A stretch of DNA of 40,668 nucleotides from Mycolicibacterium malmesburyense (GCF_001050015.1 NZ_CVTB01000270.1:1-40668); one strand, 5' to 3'. Positions 15,227 through 23,787 are shown, counted from the first letter of the stretch. A program made the numbers and translations. Notes: generated by a model from the sequence alone, not told the origin.

Positions 15227-15253
15227 GTTTCGACAAACCGTTCGAGAGGGTAA
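15227..15253 (+). promoter_or_regulatory. SigF-like promoter upstream of the sigma factor gene
   Basis: GTTT (15227-15230), a 17-base spacer and GGGTAA (15248-15253) match the SigF promoter pattern. The distance to the start codon is about 70 bases, with GAGGAG (15311-15316) as Shine-Dalgarno. It suggests that the sigma factor is induced by SigF or by itself. Confidence 0.65.
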
Positions 15254-15321
15254 ACCGCAGCAGCCACAGGTTCAGATCCGAGCCCAGTGATCCAACGGCA
15301 GGGTCGACGTGAGGAGCCTGT

Positions 15322-16185
15322 GTGGTGTCAGAGGTGAATTCTGAATATTCAGACGTGACGGACATGTTCCGCCGCCTGAAGACGCTTGACGAAGGATCGC
15401 TCCCCCATCGGCGCCAGCGCGAGGCGATCGTCGCGCGCACGTTGCCACTTGCCGATCACGTCGCCCGCCGCTACCGGAATCGGGGTGAGCCGATCGACGA
15501 CCTGGTGCAGGCCGCGCGGGTGGGTCTGGTGAACGCCGTCAACCGGTTCGACCCCGACAACGGCGCCGATTTCCTGTCGTTCGCGATCCCGACCATCATG
15601 GGCGAGGTCCGCCGCCACTTCCGCGACTACGGCTGGGCGGTCAAGGTGCCGCGCCGGCTCAAGGACCTGCAGGGGCAGTTGGTCAAGGCCCGCGCGGAGT
15701 TGTCGCAGCAGATCGGCCGCGCGCCGACGCCGTCCGAAGTGGCCAACCACCTCGGCATCGAACGCGAGGCGGTGATGGAAGCGACGATCGCGAGCAGCAA
15801 CTACTCCACCTTGTCGACCGACGTCCAGGCCTCCGCCGATGACGAGGCCCGCTCGGTCGGCGACACCCTCGGTGACATCGATCCGAACATCGACAAGGTC
15901 GTGGACCTCGAAACCGTACGACCGTTGATCGCGGCGCTGCCCGAACGCGAAAAGACCGTGCTGATGCTGCGATTCTTCGAAAGCATGACGCAGACGCAGA
16001 TCGCCGAGCGCATGGGTTATTCGCAGATGCACGTGTCGCGGCTGCTGGCGCAGGCGCTTCGAAGGCTCCGCGAGCAGGTGCGCGAACCCGGCGACCATGT
16101 AGAGGTCGAGCCGAGCCCACGGCGTCGCCGCCGCCCGATTTCGGTCGCACCCGCGACGGCGCCCCACCTCAAGCGCGGCGCCTGA
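15322..16185 (+). CDS. RNA polymerase sigma factor, SigB/SigF/SigG subfamily
   Basis: This 287-residue alternative sigma-70 factor of group 3 has region 2 (LPLADHVARRYRNRGEPIDD, LVQAARVGLVNAVNRFDPDN, FAIPTIMGEVRRHFRDYGW), region 3 (VPRRLKDLQGQLVKARAEL, RAPTPSEVANHLGI) and region 4 (LPEREKTVLMLRFFESMTQTQ, ERMGYSQMHVSRLLAQALRR). It carries a basic extension of about 30 residues at the C-terminus (PSPRRRRRPISVAP), which is unusual for SigF. No anti-sigma gene is directly next to it, unlike the usual rsbW-sigF pair, so I treat it as a SigF paralogue. It starts with GTG at 15322 or 15325 after GAGGAG. The RsbW-domain hybrid at 25595-29758 is a candidate controller. Confidence 0.88.
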   Translation: MVSEVNSEYSDVTDMFRRLKTLDEGSLPHRRQREAIVARTLPLADHVARRYRNRGEPIDDLVQAARVGLVNAVNRFDPDNGADFLSFAIPTIMGEVRRHFRDYGWAVKVPRRLKDLQGQLVKARAELSQQIGRAPTPSEVANHLGIEREAVMEATIASSNYSTLSTDVQASADDEARSVGDTLGDIDPNIDKVVDLETVRPLIAALPEREKTVLMLRFFESMTQTQIAERMGYSQMHVSRLLAQALRRLREQVREPGDHVEVEPSPRRRRRPISVAPATAPHLKRGA

Positions 16186-16211
16186 AGTCTCCCGGCACCG
16201 GCCCGCTGAGG

Positions 16212-16595
16212 TCAGTCCTCGGTCGGTGGGTGCCGGCGCAGGGCACCCCAGAGACCCACTCCGATACCGACGACCGCGCCGCCGAGGCCGATGATGCGCT
16301 GGGAGCGTCTCATCTCGTGATGAACTCCCATGCCGCCCAGCAGATCGGCGGCGTCGGCTCCGCCTGAGGCCAGAAACCAGCCTCGGGTATCGCGGCCCTT
16401 CAGCGCGGACCCGAGAAGCAGCCCGCCGATGAGTGCGTCGCGGTAACCCATTGAGCGCAGGAGCAACTGAGCCGTCGGCGACGGTTCCTCCGGGTCGCCC
16501 CACAGCCGGTTGGTCCGTAGGGGGTCGACCAGAAACGACACACCGGAAGCGAATCGGATACTGCCCGCGAGGAGCGCGGCGCGATCGAGTGACAT
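16212..16595 (-). CDS. DUF4267-type small membrane protein
   Basis: This 127-residue protein starts MSLDRAALLAGSIRFASGVS, then FLVDPLRTNRLWGDPEE, LLLRSMGYRDALIGGLLLGS, WFLASGGADAADLLGG and a C-terminal hydrophobic segment (IIGLGGAVVGIGVGLWGAL). This pattern resembles DUF4267 proteins, whose function is unknown. Two or three membrane-associated helices are likely. It converges with the sigma factor gene, with 26 bases between the stops. The start is ATG at 16595 without a clear Shine-Dalgarno sequence. Confidence 0.7.
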   Translation of the reverse strand: MSLDRAALLAGSIRFASGVSFLVDPLRTNRLWGDPEEPSPTAQLLLRSMGYRDALIGGLLLGSALKGRDTRGWFLASGGADAADLLGGMGVHHEMRRSQRIIGLGGAVVGIGVGLWGALRRHPPTED

Positions 16596-16951
16596 GGCCG
16601 CAGCCTAAGGTGCGGCCGGTACACGGGTCGAGCCATTGACCCACTTGCCGCGCGCCGATCAGCCCGACCAAGCGGGCCGCTCGGCGCCCCTACAGCGAAC
16701 TTTCTCGAACATCGCCGAGCGAGAAGCGCAAACGGCACGGACGATGCGTAACCCGGCTTTCAAAGGTAGAATTGACTTGTTCATCGGTTAAGTCCGAACC
16801 GATTGTTCGCCCCTTCATTCACCCGTACAGCAAATCTTCTTGGCGAGACCGCGCGTTGTCCGATTCGGTATTCCGAAGCTGTGAAGCGCCTCCTCGTGGA
16901 CGCAGACGGGTCGATGGTGCATGTCCACCAGATCCCACGAAAGGCGCCCGC
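16596..16951. promoter_or_regulatory. Divergent intergenic region between DUF4267 and VWA genes
   Basis: No gene is seen in these 356 bases. The part from about 16740 to 16850 is more AT-rich than the surroundings. It contains a candidate -10 element TAGAAT (16767-16772, plus strand) and an inverted repeat TCGGTT-N7-AACCGA (16784-16802) that could be an operator. If TAGAAT is used, the leader of the VWA gene would be about 170 bases long. Confidence 0.4.
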
Positions 16952-17593
16952 ATGACCAATCCCGACGCTACCCTCATCGCCGCATTGCTCGATCGCTCCG
17001 GTTCGATGGTGACCTCGAAACAGGCCACCGAGGATGGTTGGCGGGAGCTGCTTTCCGCGCAAGCCAACCTCCCCGGAGAGTGCCGAGTGACGCTGGCACA
17101 GTTCGACACGGAATACGAGATCGTCTACGCGTGGACTCCGATCGACGAGGTGCCCGAGTTCGCCGTCGTCCCGCGCGGACGCACCGCGCTGCTCGATGCC
17201 ATCGGCACGTTCGTCACCGAGATCGGCGAGCGACTCTCCGCGCTTCCCGAGCACCGGCGCCCCGGCACGGTCGTCTGCCTCATCATGACCGATGGCATGG
17301 AGAACGCCAGCCAGCGATGGTCATGGGAGGCCGTACGGGAGCTGACCACGCAGCAGCAGGATCAGTGGAACTGGAAGTTCATCTTCCTCGGCGCGAACAT
17401 CGACGCGATCCAGGTCGGCGCGCGCATGGGTTTCTCCTACGGTGATTCGATCACCTACGACGACGGCGATTACCACTCCACGATGGGCGTGTACCGCAGC
17501 GCCCGGGAAATGGTGCGTCGCGTACGCGAGGGCGACGACGACGCCGTCTTCTCCGACGAGGATCGCGACATCGCGATGGGCACGACGACGTAG
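16952..17593 (+). CDS. Von Willebrand factor A-domain protein
   Basis: This 213-residue cytoplasmic protein consists of a single VWA domain. The metal-ion-dependent adhesion site is complete: Asp14-x-Ser16-x-Ser18 in LLDRSGSM, the Thr in RGRTALLDAI and the Asp in LIMTDGMENAS. The later segments KFIFLGANIDAIQVGARMGF and TMGVYRSAREMVRRVREGDD are typical for bacterial solo VWA proteins resembling TerY-like or phage-linked members. No signal peptide is present. The role is unknown; such proteins assemble metal-dependent protein complexes. ATG 16952 was chosen because the VWA fold starts immediately after it. It is followed by a strong bidirectional hairpin. Confidence 0.8.
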   Translation: MTNPDATLIAALLDRSGSMVTSKQATEDGWRELLSAQANLPGECRVTLAQFDTEYEIVYAWTPIDEVPEFAVVPRGRTALLDAIGTFVTEIGERLSALPEHRRPGTVVCLIMTDGMENASQRWSWEAVRELTTQQQDQWNWKFIFLGANIDAIQVGARMGFSYGDSITYDDGDYHSTMGVYRSAREMVRRVREGDDDAVFSDEDRDIAMGTTT

Positions 17594-17607
17594 GCGGGGG
17601 CGCAGCC

Positions 17608-17645
17608 GAGAACAGCCCGGGGGCAACGGCTCCCGGGCTGTTCTC
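17608..17645. terminator. Strong hairpin between convergent VWA and glyoxalase-fold genes
   Basis: GAGAACAGCCCGGG (17608-17621) pairs perfectly with CCCGGGCTGTTCTC (17632-17645) around a 10-base loop, a 14-bp stem. There is no U-tract, which is common in actinobacteria. The position just after the VWA stop and before the convergent gene end suggests a bidirectional terminator. Confidence 0.8.
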
Positions 17646-17662
17646 GTCAACGTTGTGCGCGG

Positions 17663-18091
17663 TCAGCCGGCGGTGAACAGCTCGAGCTGAATGTTGTCCG
17701 GGTCGCGGAACACCACGGTCGCGAAGGGAAACGGCTCGTCGGCCGAACGGACACCGGAATGTTCGATGCCGAGTTCATCGAGCCGCCGCGTCCACGCGTC
17801 CAGCTCCGCACGTGAAGCCACGTTCAATCCCACGTGGTCCAATCCCGTTCGGGCTTCGTCGAATTGCGTCCCGTCGTTACCGGTGTTGGTGTGCAGGCCG
17901 ATGACGACGCCGGAGCGCGGATCGATCAGCAGTTCGCCGTATCCGGTGTCCTCCCGTTCGTAGTGCGGGAACTTCATGGGCAAGCGGTCCGCGCCGAACA
18001 GCCGCTCGTACCACGCCATGCTGGCCTCGAGGTCGGTCACGGTGATCGAGATGTGATGGATGCCGGTGATGGCCGGGGCGTCGTCGCTCAT
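17663..18091 (-). CDS. Glyoxalase/VOC-fold protein
   Basis: This 142-residue vicinal-oxygen-chelate protein has two beta-alpha-beta-beta-beta modules: ITGIHHISITVTDLEASMAW with MAWYERLFGADRLP, and GLDHVGLNVASRAELDAWTR ending in FRDPDNIQLELFTAG. The likely metal ligands are a His of GIHHIS, the Glu of GYGELLI, the His of LDHVGL and the Glu of QLELF. Family members include glyoxalases, extradiol dioxygenases and resistance proteins; the substrate is not readable here. The start is ATG at 18091 (MSDDAPAITG). Confidence 0.85.
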   Translation of the reverse strand: MSDDAPAITGIHHISITVTDLEASMAWYERLFGADRLPMKFPHYEREDTGYGELLIDPRSGVVIGLHTNTGNDGTQFDEARTGLDHVGLNVASRAELDAWTRRLDELGIEHSGVRSADEPFPFATVVFRDPDNIQLELFTAG

Positions 18092-18146
18092 CGGGTTCTC
18101 CTGTCTCGCTTCGGTCGGTCCACCCACCGTAGGCCGACGCCGCCGG

Positions 18147-19052
18147 TCACCGACCGTGGGTCGCGAAAAACTGGCCCGTCGACTGGGAGGCGTCGAAGGG
18201 TGCGAAGAGACCGCCGGGCCAGACGTGGCCGCCGCCGTCGATCTGAACGAACATCACCTCGGTCCCGCCCGCACATCCGGACGCCACAAACCGGTGCACG
18301 CTGCCCTGCACCTGCTCGACCGGTGGCGGGCAGCCGTCGATCTCACGCCAGCGTTGCGCCAACGCCGGGGCGGAGACGATGTCGCTGCGGCCCCCGCGGC
18401 CCAGCATCGGGCCACCGCCGAACGGCACGACGGGATCGGCCGTCCCGTTCACCAGCATCACCGACACCGGCGCAGACGGCGAGCACCCGAATCCCGAAGC
18501 CAGCGTGCCCGCCACCGGTGCCGCGGCGGCGAAGACATCGGCGCGTTCACACGCCAATCGCGAAGCCATGAAACCGCCCGCCGAGGTCCCGGTCACGAAC
18601 ACACGGCCGGGATCCACGCCGTACTCCTGGCGGAGCCGGTCGGTGAGCGCGACCAGGAACCCGACGTCGTCGACGCCCTGGCGGTCCGGCAGCGAAGCGC
18701 CGCGCCCGTCCGCCCAGCTCATGTCGATGCCGTCGGGATAGGCGACGACGAACCCGTACTGATCGGCGATGGCGTTGTAGTTCGTCGCCCCGGCCTGCGC
18801 CAGACCGGACATCCCCGCACCGTGCAGGTTGAGCACCAGACCGGCGGGCCGGTCCAGCCCCGGCGGGGCGTGAACCTGATACGTGCGGTTCACACCGCCG
18901 ATCGTCAACGCGCCCGCGGCGTCCCCGCCCGGAATCGCCGAGGCCCGACCCTCACCGAAGCCGACCAGTGCGCACAGCACGGCCAGTACCAGGGCCGTGA
19001 TCGCCGTCCTCGAGTGCGACGTGCCTGCAGAATCGGCCGACAATCCCACCAT
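18147..19052 (-). CDS. Secreted PHB-depolymerase/LpqC-type esterase
   Basis: This 301-residue alpha/beta hydrolase of the polyhydroxybutyrate-depolymerase/feruloyl-esterase-like family has an N-terminal signal peptide (AITALVLAVLCALVGFGEG then ASA and a likely cleavage before IPGG). The catalytic triad can be seen: Ser in the elbow GTSAGGFMA, Asp in GTADPVVPFGGG and His in GGGHVWPGG. The oxyanion region is NLHGAGMSG. It is exported, but has no lipobox, unlike LpqC. It probably hydrolyses esters outside the cell. The start is ATG at 19052 after a GGGGGGAC stretch; GTG at 19082 is possible. A 220-base gap without a recognised gene separates it from the permease. Confidence 0.85.
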   Translation of the reverse strand: MVGLSADSAGTSHSRTAITALVLAVLCALVGFGEGRASAIPGGDAAGALTIGGVNRTYQVHAPPGLDRPAGLVLNLHGAGMSGLAQAGATNYNAIADQYGFVVAYPDGIDMSWADGRGASLPDRQGVDDVGFLVALTDRLRQEYGVDPGRVFVTGTSAGGFMASRLACERADVFAAAAPVAGTLASGFGCSPSAPVSVMLVNGTADPVVPFGGGPMLGRGGRSDIVSAPALAQRWREIDGCPPPVEQVQGSVHRFVASGCAGGTEVMFVQIDGGGHVWPGGLFAPFDASQSTGQFFATHGR

Positions 19053-19272
19053 CGTCCGTCCCCCCTTTCGAACACCGGTCACCGGCGCGAACGTAAACCA
19101 CCGCCCTGTACCGTGTTCACCTTTTGTCCCGGTCCGGCCGTTTCCAGTGCGTTGGCCTCGAAGGCGCCGGGTATCTCGTGCGGAACCGTCCTGCGACTGC
19201 TATCGACGGTCGGGCGACGAAACACAAAGCGCGCAAACGCAGTTCCTGCGCGCCGCGACCGCCAAGCGGTGA

Positions 19273-20613
19273 TCACGCGTCGGAATTCCTGGTGGCCACC
19301 CGGGCCGCGAGGTAGAGGGCGGCGCCCACCGCGACGAGTATCGCCGCGAACAACCAGACCTTGGCCGTCTGCTGGGTCAGCAGAAGCACACACGACGCCA
19401 CGCCCAACACCGGCACCGCGGTCCACACCCGGAAATGCGGGTGTTCGACCTGGTCGCGGCGAAGCACGAGCACCGCAATGTTCGTCGAGATGAACACGAC
19501 CAACAGCAGCAGGACGACGGTCTCGGCGAGCGTCGACAGATCGCCCAGCATGCTGAGCACCATCGCCACCGCGGTGGTCGCGACGATCGCCGTCCACGGT
19601 GTGCGCCGCCGCGGCAGCACGCGACCGAGCACGCTCGGCAGCAGCCCGTGCTCGGCCATGCCGTAGGTGAGCCGGCTGGCCATGATCATCGTCAGCAGCG
19701 CACCGTTGGCGACGGCGACGAGCGCGATCGCGCTGAAGACCCAGTCGGGAACACCGACTCCCGCGGCGGACACCACGTCGAGCAGGGGTCCCGAGGACTT
19801 CGCGAGTTCGTCGGCGGGCAGCGCGGTCGCGCTCGCGACGCCGACCAGGGCGTAGAGCACACCCGCGGTGATGAGGGCGGCGAACAGCGCCGTGGGATAC
19901 ACCTTGCTCGGATTACGGATCTCCTCGGCGACATTGGCGGAGGTCTCGAAGCCGACGAACGAGTAGTACGCGACGATCGCTCCGGCGAGGATCGCCGTCG
20001 CGGGCGTGGCGCCGTCGGGGAGGTCGATGCTGCGGCCGAGGTCGCCGCGGCCGCCGCCGACCATCACCGACACCGCGATGACGACGATCAGCAGGCCGGT
20101 CAATTCAATCACCGTCATGACGACGTTGCTCTTGACCGATTCGCTGATGCCGCGCGCGTTCAGGCAGCCGATCAACGCCAGGAACACGACGGCCGCCGGT
20201 ACGGCCGGGACGTCGATGAACGTCGCGAGGTAGTCACCGGCGAAGGCGAGGGAAAGACCGGCTGCGCTGGTCACACCCGCGGCAAGCATGCAGAAGCCCA
20301 CCAGGAACGACACCATCGGACGCCCGAACGCCCGCTCGGCGAACACCGCCGCGCCCCCGGCCCTCGGGTACTTGGTGACGAGTTCCGCGTAGGAGCCGGC
20401 AGTGAGCAGCGCGAGGAACAGCGCCAGCAGCAGCGGCGCCCACAGCACACCGCCGACGTCTCCGGCGAGCACTCCCATCAGCGCGTAGATCCCGGCGCCG
20501 AGAACGTCGCCGAGGATGAACAGGTAGAGCAGCGGGCCGGTGATCCCGCGCTTGAGTTTGGTGCCCGCCGTCTCGTCGGAGTCGGAGGTGTGAGCCTTCG
20601 CCGGGGAGGTCAT
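19273..20613 (-). CDS. APC-family amino acid permease
   Basis: This 446-residue amino acid/polyamine/organocation (APC) transporter has about 12 membrane helices. The substrate-binding region in helix 1 reads LGDVLGAGIYALMG, with the Gly-rich unwound segment. Other hallmarks are YAELVTKYPRAGGAAVFAER and YYSFVGFETSANVAEEIRNP, the latter the conserved helix 6-7 loop. The start is ATG at 20613 (MTSPAKAHTSDS), which gives the normal short cytoplasmic N-terminus. The gene follows the TetR gene by 41 bases on the same strand, so it could be co-transcribed with it and with the molybdopterin oxidoreductase. The substrate is unknown. Confidence 0.88.
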   Translation of the reverse strand: MTSPAKAHTSDSDETAGTKLKRGITGPLLYLFILGDVLGAGIYALMGVLAGDVGGVLWAPLLLALFLALLTAGSYAELVTKYPRAGGAAVFAERAFGRPMVSFLVGFCMLAAGVTSAAGLSLAFAGDYLATFIDVPAVPAAVVFLALIGCLNARGISESVKSNVVMTVIELTGLLIVVIAVSVMVGGGRGDLGRSIDLPDGATPATAILAGAIVAYYSFVGFETSANVAEEIRNPSKVYPTALFAALITAGVLYALVGVASATALPADELAKSSGPLLDVVSAAGVGVPDWVFSAIALVAVANGALLTMIMASRLTYGMAEHGLLPSVLGRVLPRRRTPWTAIVATTAVAMVLSMLGDLSTLAETVVLLLLVVFISTNIAVLVLRRDQVEHPHFRVWTAVPVLGVASCVLLLTQQTAKVWLFAAILVAVGAALYLAARVATRNSDA

Positions 20614-20654
20614 GCCGTTCTTGGTACCCCGCTCGAGGAGGAAACATTCGCGTT

Positions 20655-21365
20655 CTAGCTGCGCCGACGTGGACGGACCGGTTCGGGCGCCAGGCGATGG
20701 TGCTCGCATATCCCAGCGAGCAACCACGTCAGGCGGTCCTCGAACGCACCGTCGCCGAACGGGTCGAATCGGGAGGCGGCGACGGCACGCAACGTCGGGA
20801 ACTCCGAGGGACCGCGGCGGGCCGTGGCCGCGGCGATCCGCGCGGGCCACGGTTGTCCGCTCTCGGCGTTGACGCGTTCCCGGTGCGCCTCGGTCACGCT
20901 GCCGATGGCCAACGCGCTGACCGCCGCCCACACCGAGATCGCGTCGTCGGGTGAGAGCCCCTGCGCGTGCAGGACGTCGAGCGCCTCCGCGACGTAGTCG
21001 ATCTCGCCTTCGTCGCTCACCGCTCCGCTGAGGAACTTCTCGAGCAGCGCGGGTTCGGCGGACAGGGCGCGGCGCACGTAGCGGGCGTACGTGCGCAGCC
21101 ACACCGCCCAGTGCTGTCCGTCGTACCGCGGCGGCGGCGAGTTCGTCAGTGCGTGCCTGGCGGCCAACTCGAGCAGTTCGTCCTTGTTGGCGACGTGGTG
21201 ATACAGGCCGGGGACGCTCATGCCGAGGCGATCGGCGACACGACGCATGGTCGCGTTCTCTGCGCCGACCGCCTGCACGGCCCGCGCGATCGCATTCTCG
21301 TCGATGCGGGGCGGTCGACCTCGGCGCGTCGCCGATCGTGGCGGGCCAGACTGCCGCTCAACCAC
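20655..21365 (-). CDS. TetR-family regulator next to permease and molybdo-enzyme
   Basis: This 236-residue regulator has the helix-turn-helix ATMRRVADRLGMSVPGLYHH (about residues 40-60) after a basic N-terminal arm (RSATRRGRPPRIDENAI). The C-terminal domain resembles the TetR_C type with YARYVRRALSAEPALLEKFL. I chose GTG at 21365, which overlaps the molybdopterin gene stop by eight bases; the frame is open further upstream but without similarity. It is placed between the oxidoreductase and the permease on one strand. Its operator was not identified. Confidence 0.82.
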   Translation of the reverse strand: MVERQSGPPRSATRRGRPPRIDENAIARAVQAVGAENATMRRVADRLGMSVPGLYHHVANKDELLELAARHALTNSPPPRYDGQHWAVWLRTYARYVRRALSAEPALLEKFLSGAVSDEGEIDYVAEALDVLHAQGLSPDDAISVWAAVSALAIGSVTEAHRERVNAESGQPWPARIAAATARRGPSEFPTLRAVAASRFDPFGDGAFEDRLTWLLAGICEHHRLAPEPVRPRRRS

Positions 21366-23579
21366 TTTCGTGTCCCACGGGGCGCACCTCGCACGGCACC
21401 CCGTTGACGGCGTGGGTGTTGCTCGGCGCGTCGATGACATCGATCGGATTCAGAAGATTGTTGTTGACGCCGGGATGGCTGTTGGCGGTCCGCAGCCGGG
21501 TGCCGTCGAGGCCGTGCCCCCACCCGTGCGGGAGGCTCACCACGCCGGGCTTCATCTCCTCGCTGACCTCGGCGGTCACCGTCACGGCGCCTTCCGCCGT
21601 ACTGACGTGTGCGGCCGCCCCGTCGACCACGCCCACCCGGGCCGCGTCGACCGGATGGATCAGCAGGGTGCAGCGGTCGCGCCCCCGCATCAGCGCCGGC
21701 ACGTTGTGCAGCCAGGAGTTGTTGGACCGCAGATGTCTTCGGCTCGTCAGCACCAGCTCGGGGTTGACGCGCTCCATCCGTGCCCGCAGCCGGGGGATGT
21801 CGGCGGTGATGTGGTCGTGGATGAGCTCGACCTTGCCCGAGGGCGTGGTCACCGCCTCGTCGAGCCGCCCGCCCTCGAGCTCTGCGAGCCGCAGCCCGTC
21901 GGGATGGCGACGCACCTCGGCCAGCGTCAGCCCGCCGGGGCGCTCGCCGAACTGGTCGCCCCACGGTCCGACCCGGATGCCGAGATCGGCGAGCCGTTCG
22001 GGGCCCCGGCCCTGCAGCACACCCATGACGGCCTGAGCATCGCGACTGGACAACGGGTTTCGCGGCAACCCCGACATCGTCGCGATCATGCCCGCAACGT
22101 ACAGATCATCGAGCGCGGCGACGTCGACGTCGGCGACCGGTGTGCCGAACATCGCGCCTGCGAGACGCAGCAACAGTTCCCACTCGTGGGGTCGTCCGGC
22201 CTCCGGTTCGAACACCGGTTCCGACCACTTGACGCACGACGCCACCGCATACATCCAGTACAGATCGTCGATGTGCGCGTGCTCCAACGGCGAAAGCCCG
22301 GGAAGTATCACGTGGGCATGCCGGGTCGTCTCGTTGAGCCAGTTGTCCACGGCGATCATCGCGTCGAGTTTCTCCAGCGCCGCGGTCAGCCTGGCCGCAC
22401 CGGGTGCCGACACCGCCGGGTTGCCGGCAACCGTGATCAGCGCCCGGATGCGTCCGTCACCCGGCGTGTCGATCTCCTCCGCCAGACACCCGACGGGAAA
22501 GCTGTTCAACACTTCTGGGGCGCCGCGCACGCGACTCCGGTATCTGCCGAAGCGCCACCCGTCGCCGTCCTGATCGGGCGGCTTGGCGAACATCGGCACC
22601 CAGACGGGGGCTCGGCGAACACCGCTCCCCCGGCCCGGTCCAGCGCGCCCAACGCCGTGTTGATGACGAACACGAGCCAGGTCGCCAGTGTGCCGAATTC
22701 CTGCGTGCAGGCACCGATCCGGCTGTACAGCACCGGGTTCCGGGCTTGGGCCAGATCATGGGCAAGCCGCCGGATCGTGTCGGCCGGAACACCGGTGGCC
22801 TCCGCCACGCATTCCGGGGCGAACGGCTCGGCCAGCGCGATGGCCTCGTCGAGTCCGATCACCCGGTCGCGCAGGTGTTCTGGGCGACGCACCCAGCCGT
22901 GTTCGTCGAGTGTTCGCAGGATCGCGAAGAGCAGGAGCGCGTCGGTGCCCGGTTGGATCGGCACCCACTCGCTGGCACGTCGTGCGGTGAGGGTGCGCCG
23001 CGGATCGACGACGACCACCCGTCCGCGCGTGCGGATCTGCGCGAGCAGCGACATGATGTCGGGAGCCGAGAGCATCGAACCCTGAGACGCCGCCGGATTG
23101 GCGCCGAGAACCATCAGGTGGTCGGTGCGGTACAGGTCCGGGATGGGCCCGTTCCACATCCCACCGAACAGCAGGCAGCTGACCACGTTCAGCGGCCACT
23201 GGTCCATCGTGCCCGGTGAGTAGTAGCCCTGCATGCCGCCGGCTTCGGCGAAACCGAGCAGCGCGCCGATGTAGGAGGACAGGTCGCTGTTGTGGGCCAC
23301 CGGGTTGCCCACGTACACCGTCAGCGCACGGGCGCCGTCGCTGTCGAGCACCGGTCGCAGCACCCGTTCGGTCTCGTCGAACGCGTCGTCCCACGACACC
23401 TCGACGTGGTCACCGTTGGGCCTGCGGACCAGCGGACGTCGCAACCGGTCGGGGTCCTCATGCAGGTGACCGAGCGACACGCCCTTGGGACAGATATGGC
23501 CGCGCGACCAAACGTCGTCGCGGTTCGCGCGCACGCCCGCGATGCGGCCGTCGTCGACGCGCACGGTCAACCCGCACAT
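21358..23579 (-). pseudogene. Molybdopterin oxidoreductase, frameshifted
   Basis: A formate-dehydrogenase/nitrate-reductase-like molybdopterin oxidoreductase of about 750 residues is split over two frames: 23579 to about 22506 (N-terminal part) and 22599 to 21358 (C-terminal part). Seen are CGLTVRVDDGRIAGVRANRD, HICPKGVSLGHLHEDPDRLR, GANPAASQGSMLSAPDI, VVVVDPRRTLTARRASEW, and in the second frame AVDNWLNETTRHAHVILPGL and SLPHGWGHGLDG. Inserting one C in the run at 22606-22610 (G on the plus strand) would join EPP to VWVPMFAKPP and restore one frame. The [4Fe-4S] motif C-x2-C-x3-C (TCPLCEAMCG) lies at 23597-23574, but its frame is open only to 23678 and has no ATG, GTG or TTG upstream of the first Cys. 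It is a decaying gene, or a sequence with two errors. Confidence 0.8.
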
Positions 23580-23623
23580 CGCCTCGCACAGCGGACAGGT
23601 GACCTTGGATCTTCGGATGATTC

Positions 23624-23638
23624 TGATAATGCTTATCG
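23624..23638. promoter_or_regulatory. Fur-family-like 7-1-7 inverted repeat before the molybdo-enzyme
   Basis: TGATAATGCTTATCG holds the perfect arms GATAA-TGC-TTATC and resembles the 7-1-7 layout of Fur/Zur-family operators. It lies in an AT-rich patch directly upstream of the iron-sulfur motif of the molybdopterin oxidoreductase. Only the pattern is seen; the regulator is not known. Confidence 0.35.
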
Positions 23639-23750
23639 TAAATCGGGAGTCGGCGAGTTGTGCACGGAATGCGAGCGGTCAGCGCGCCGCATTGGGCACG
23701 AATCGCGGGTTGCGACACGGTCACGGATGGATACCTATCCGGGCACCAAG

Positions 23751-23787
23751 ATCACAACCGTCACATTGGTCACTAACGTCACATCCG
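23751..23787. repeat. Four tandem 9-bp TCAC repeats upstream of the DUF4185 gene
   Basis: TCACA, TCACA, TCACT and TCACA start at 23752, 23761, 23770 and 23779, an exact 9-base period (consensus GTCACANNN). The array lies 47-83 bases before the DUF4185 start codon, in promoter position. Direct repeats of this kind are typical for response-regulator binding, although the mycobacterial PhoP box uses 11-base spacing. Confidence 0.55.

Noticed and set aside
18060..19493. 477-codon plus-strand frame opposite the esterase
   Set aside because: It spans several real features and an intergenic gap, and shows only shadow composition.
19435..20658. 407-codon plus-strand frame opposite the APC permease
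   Set aside because: Arg/His/Gln-rich translation, no membrane or soluble domain; shadow of the permease.
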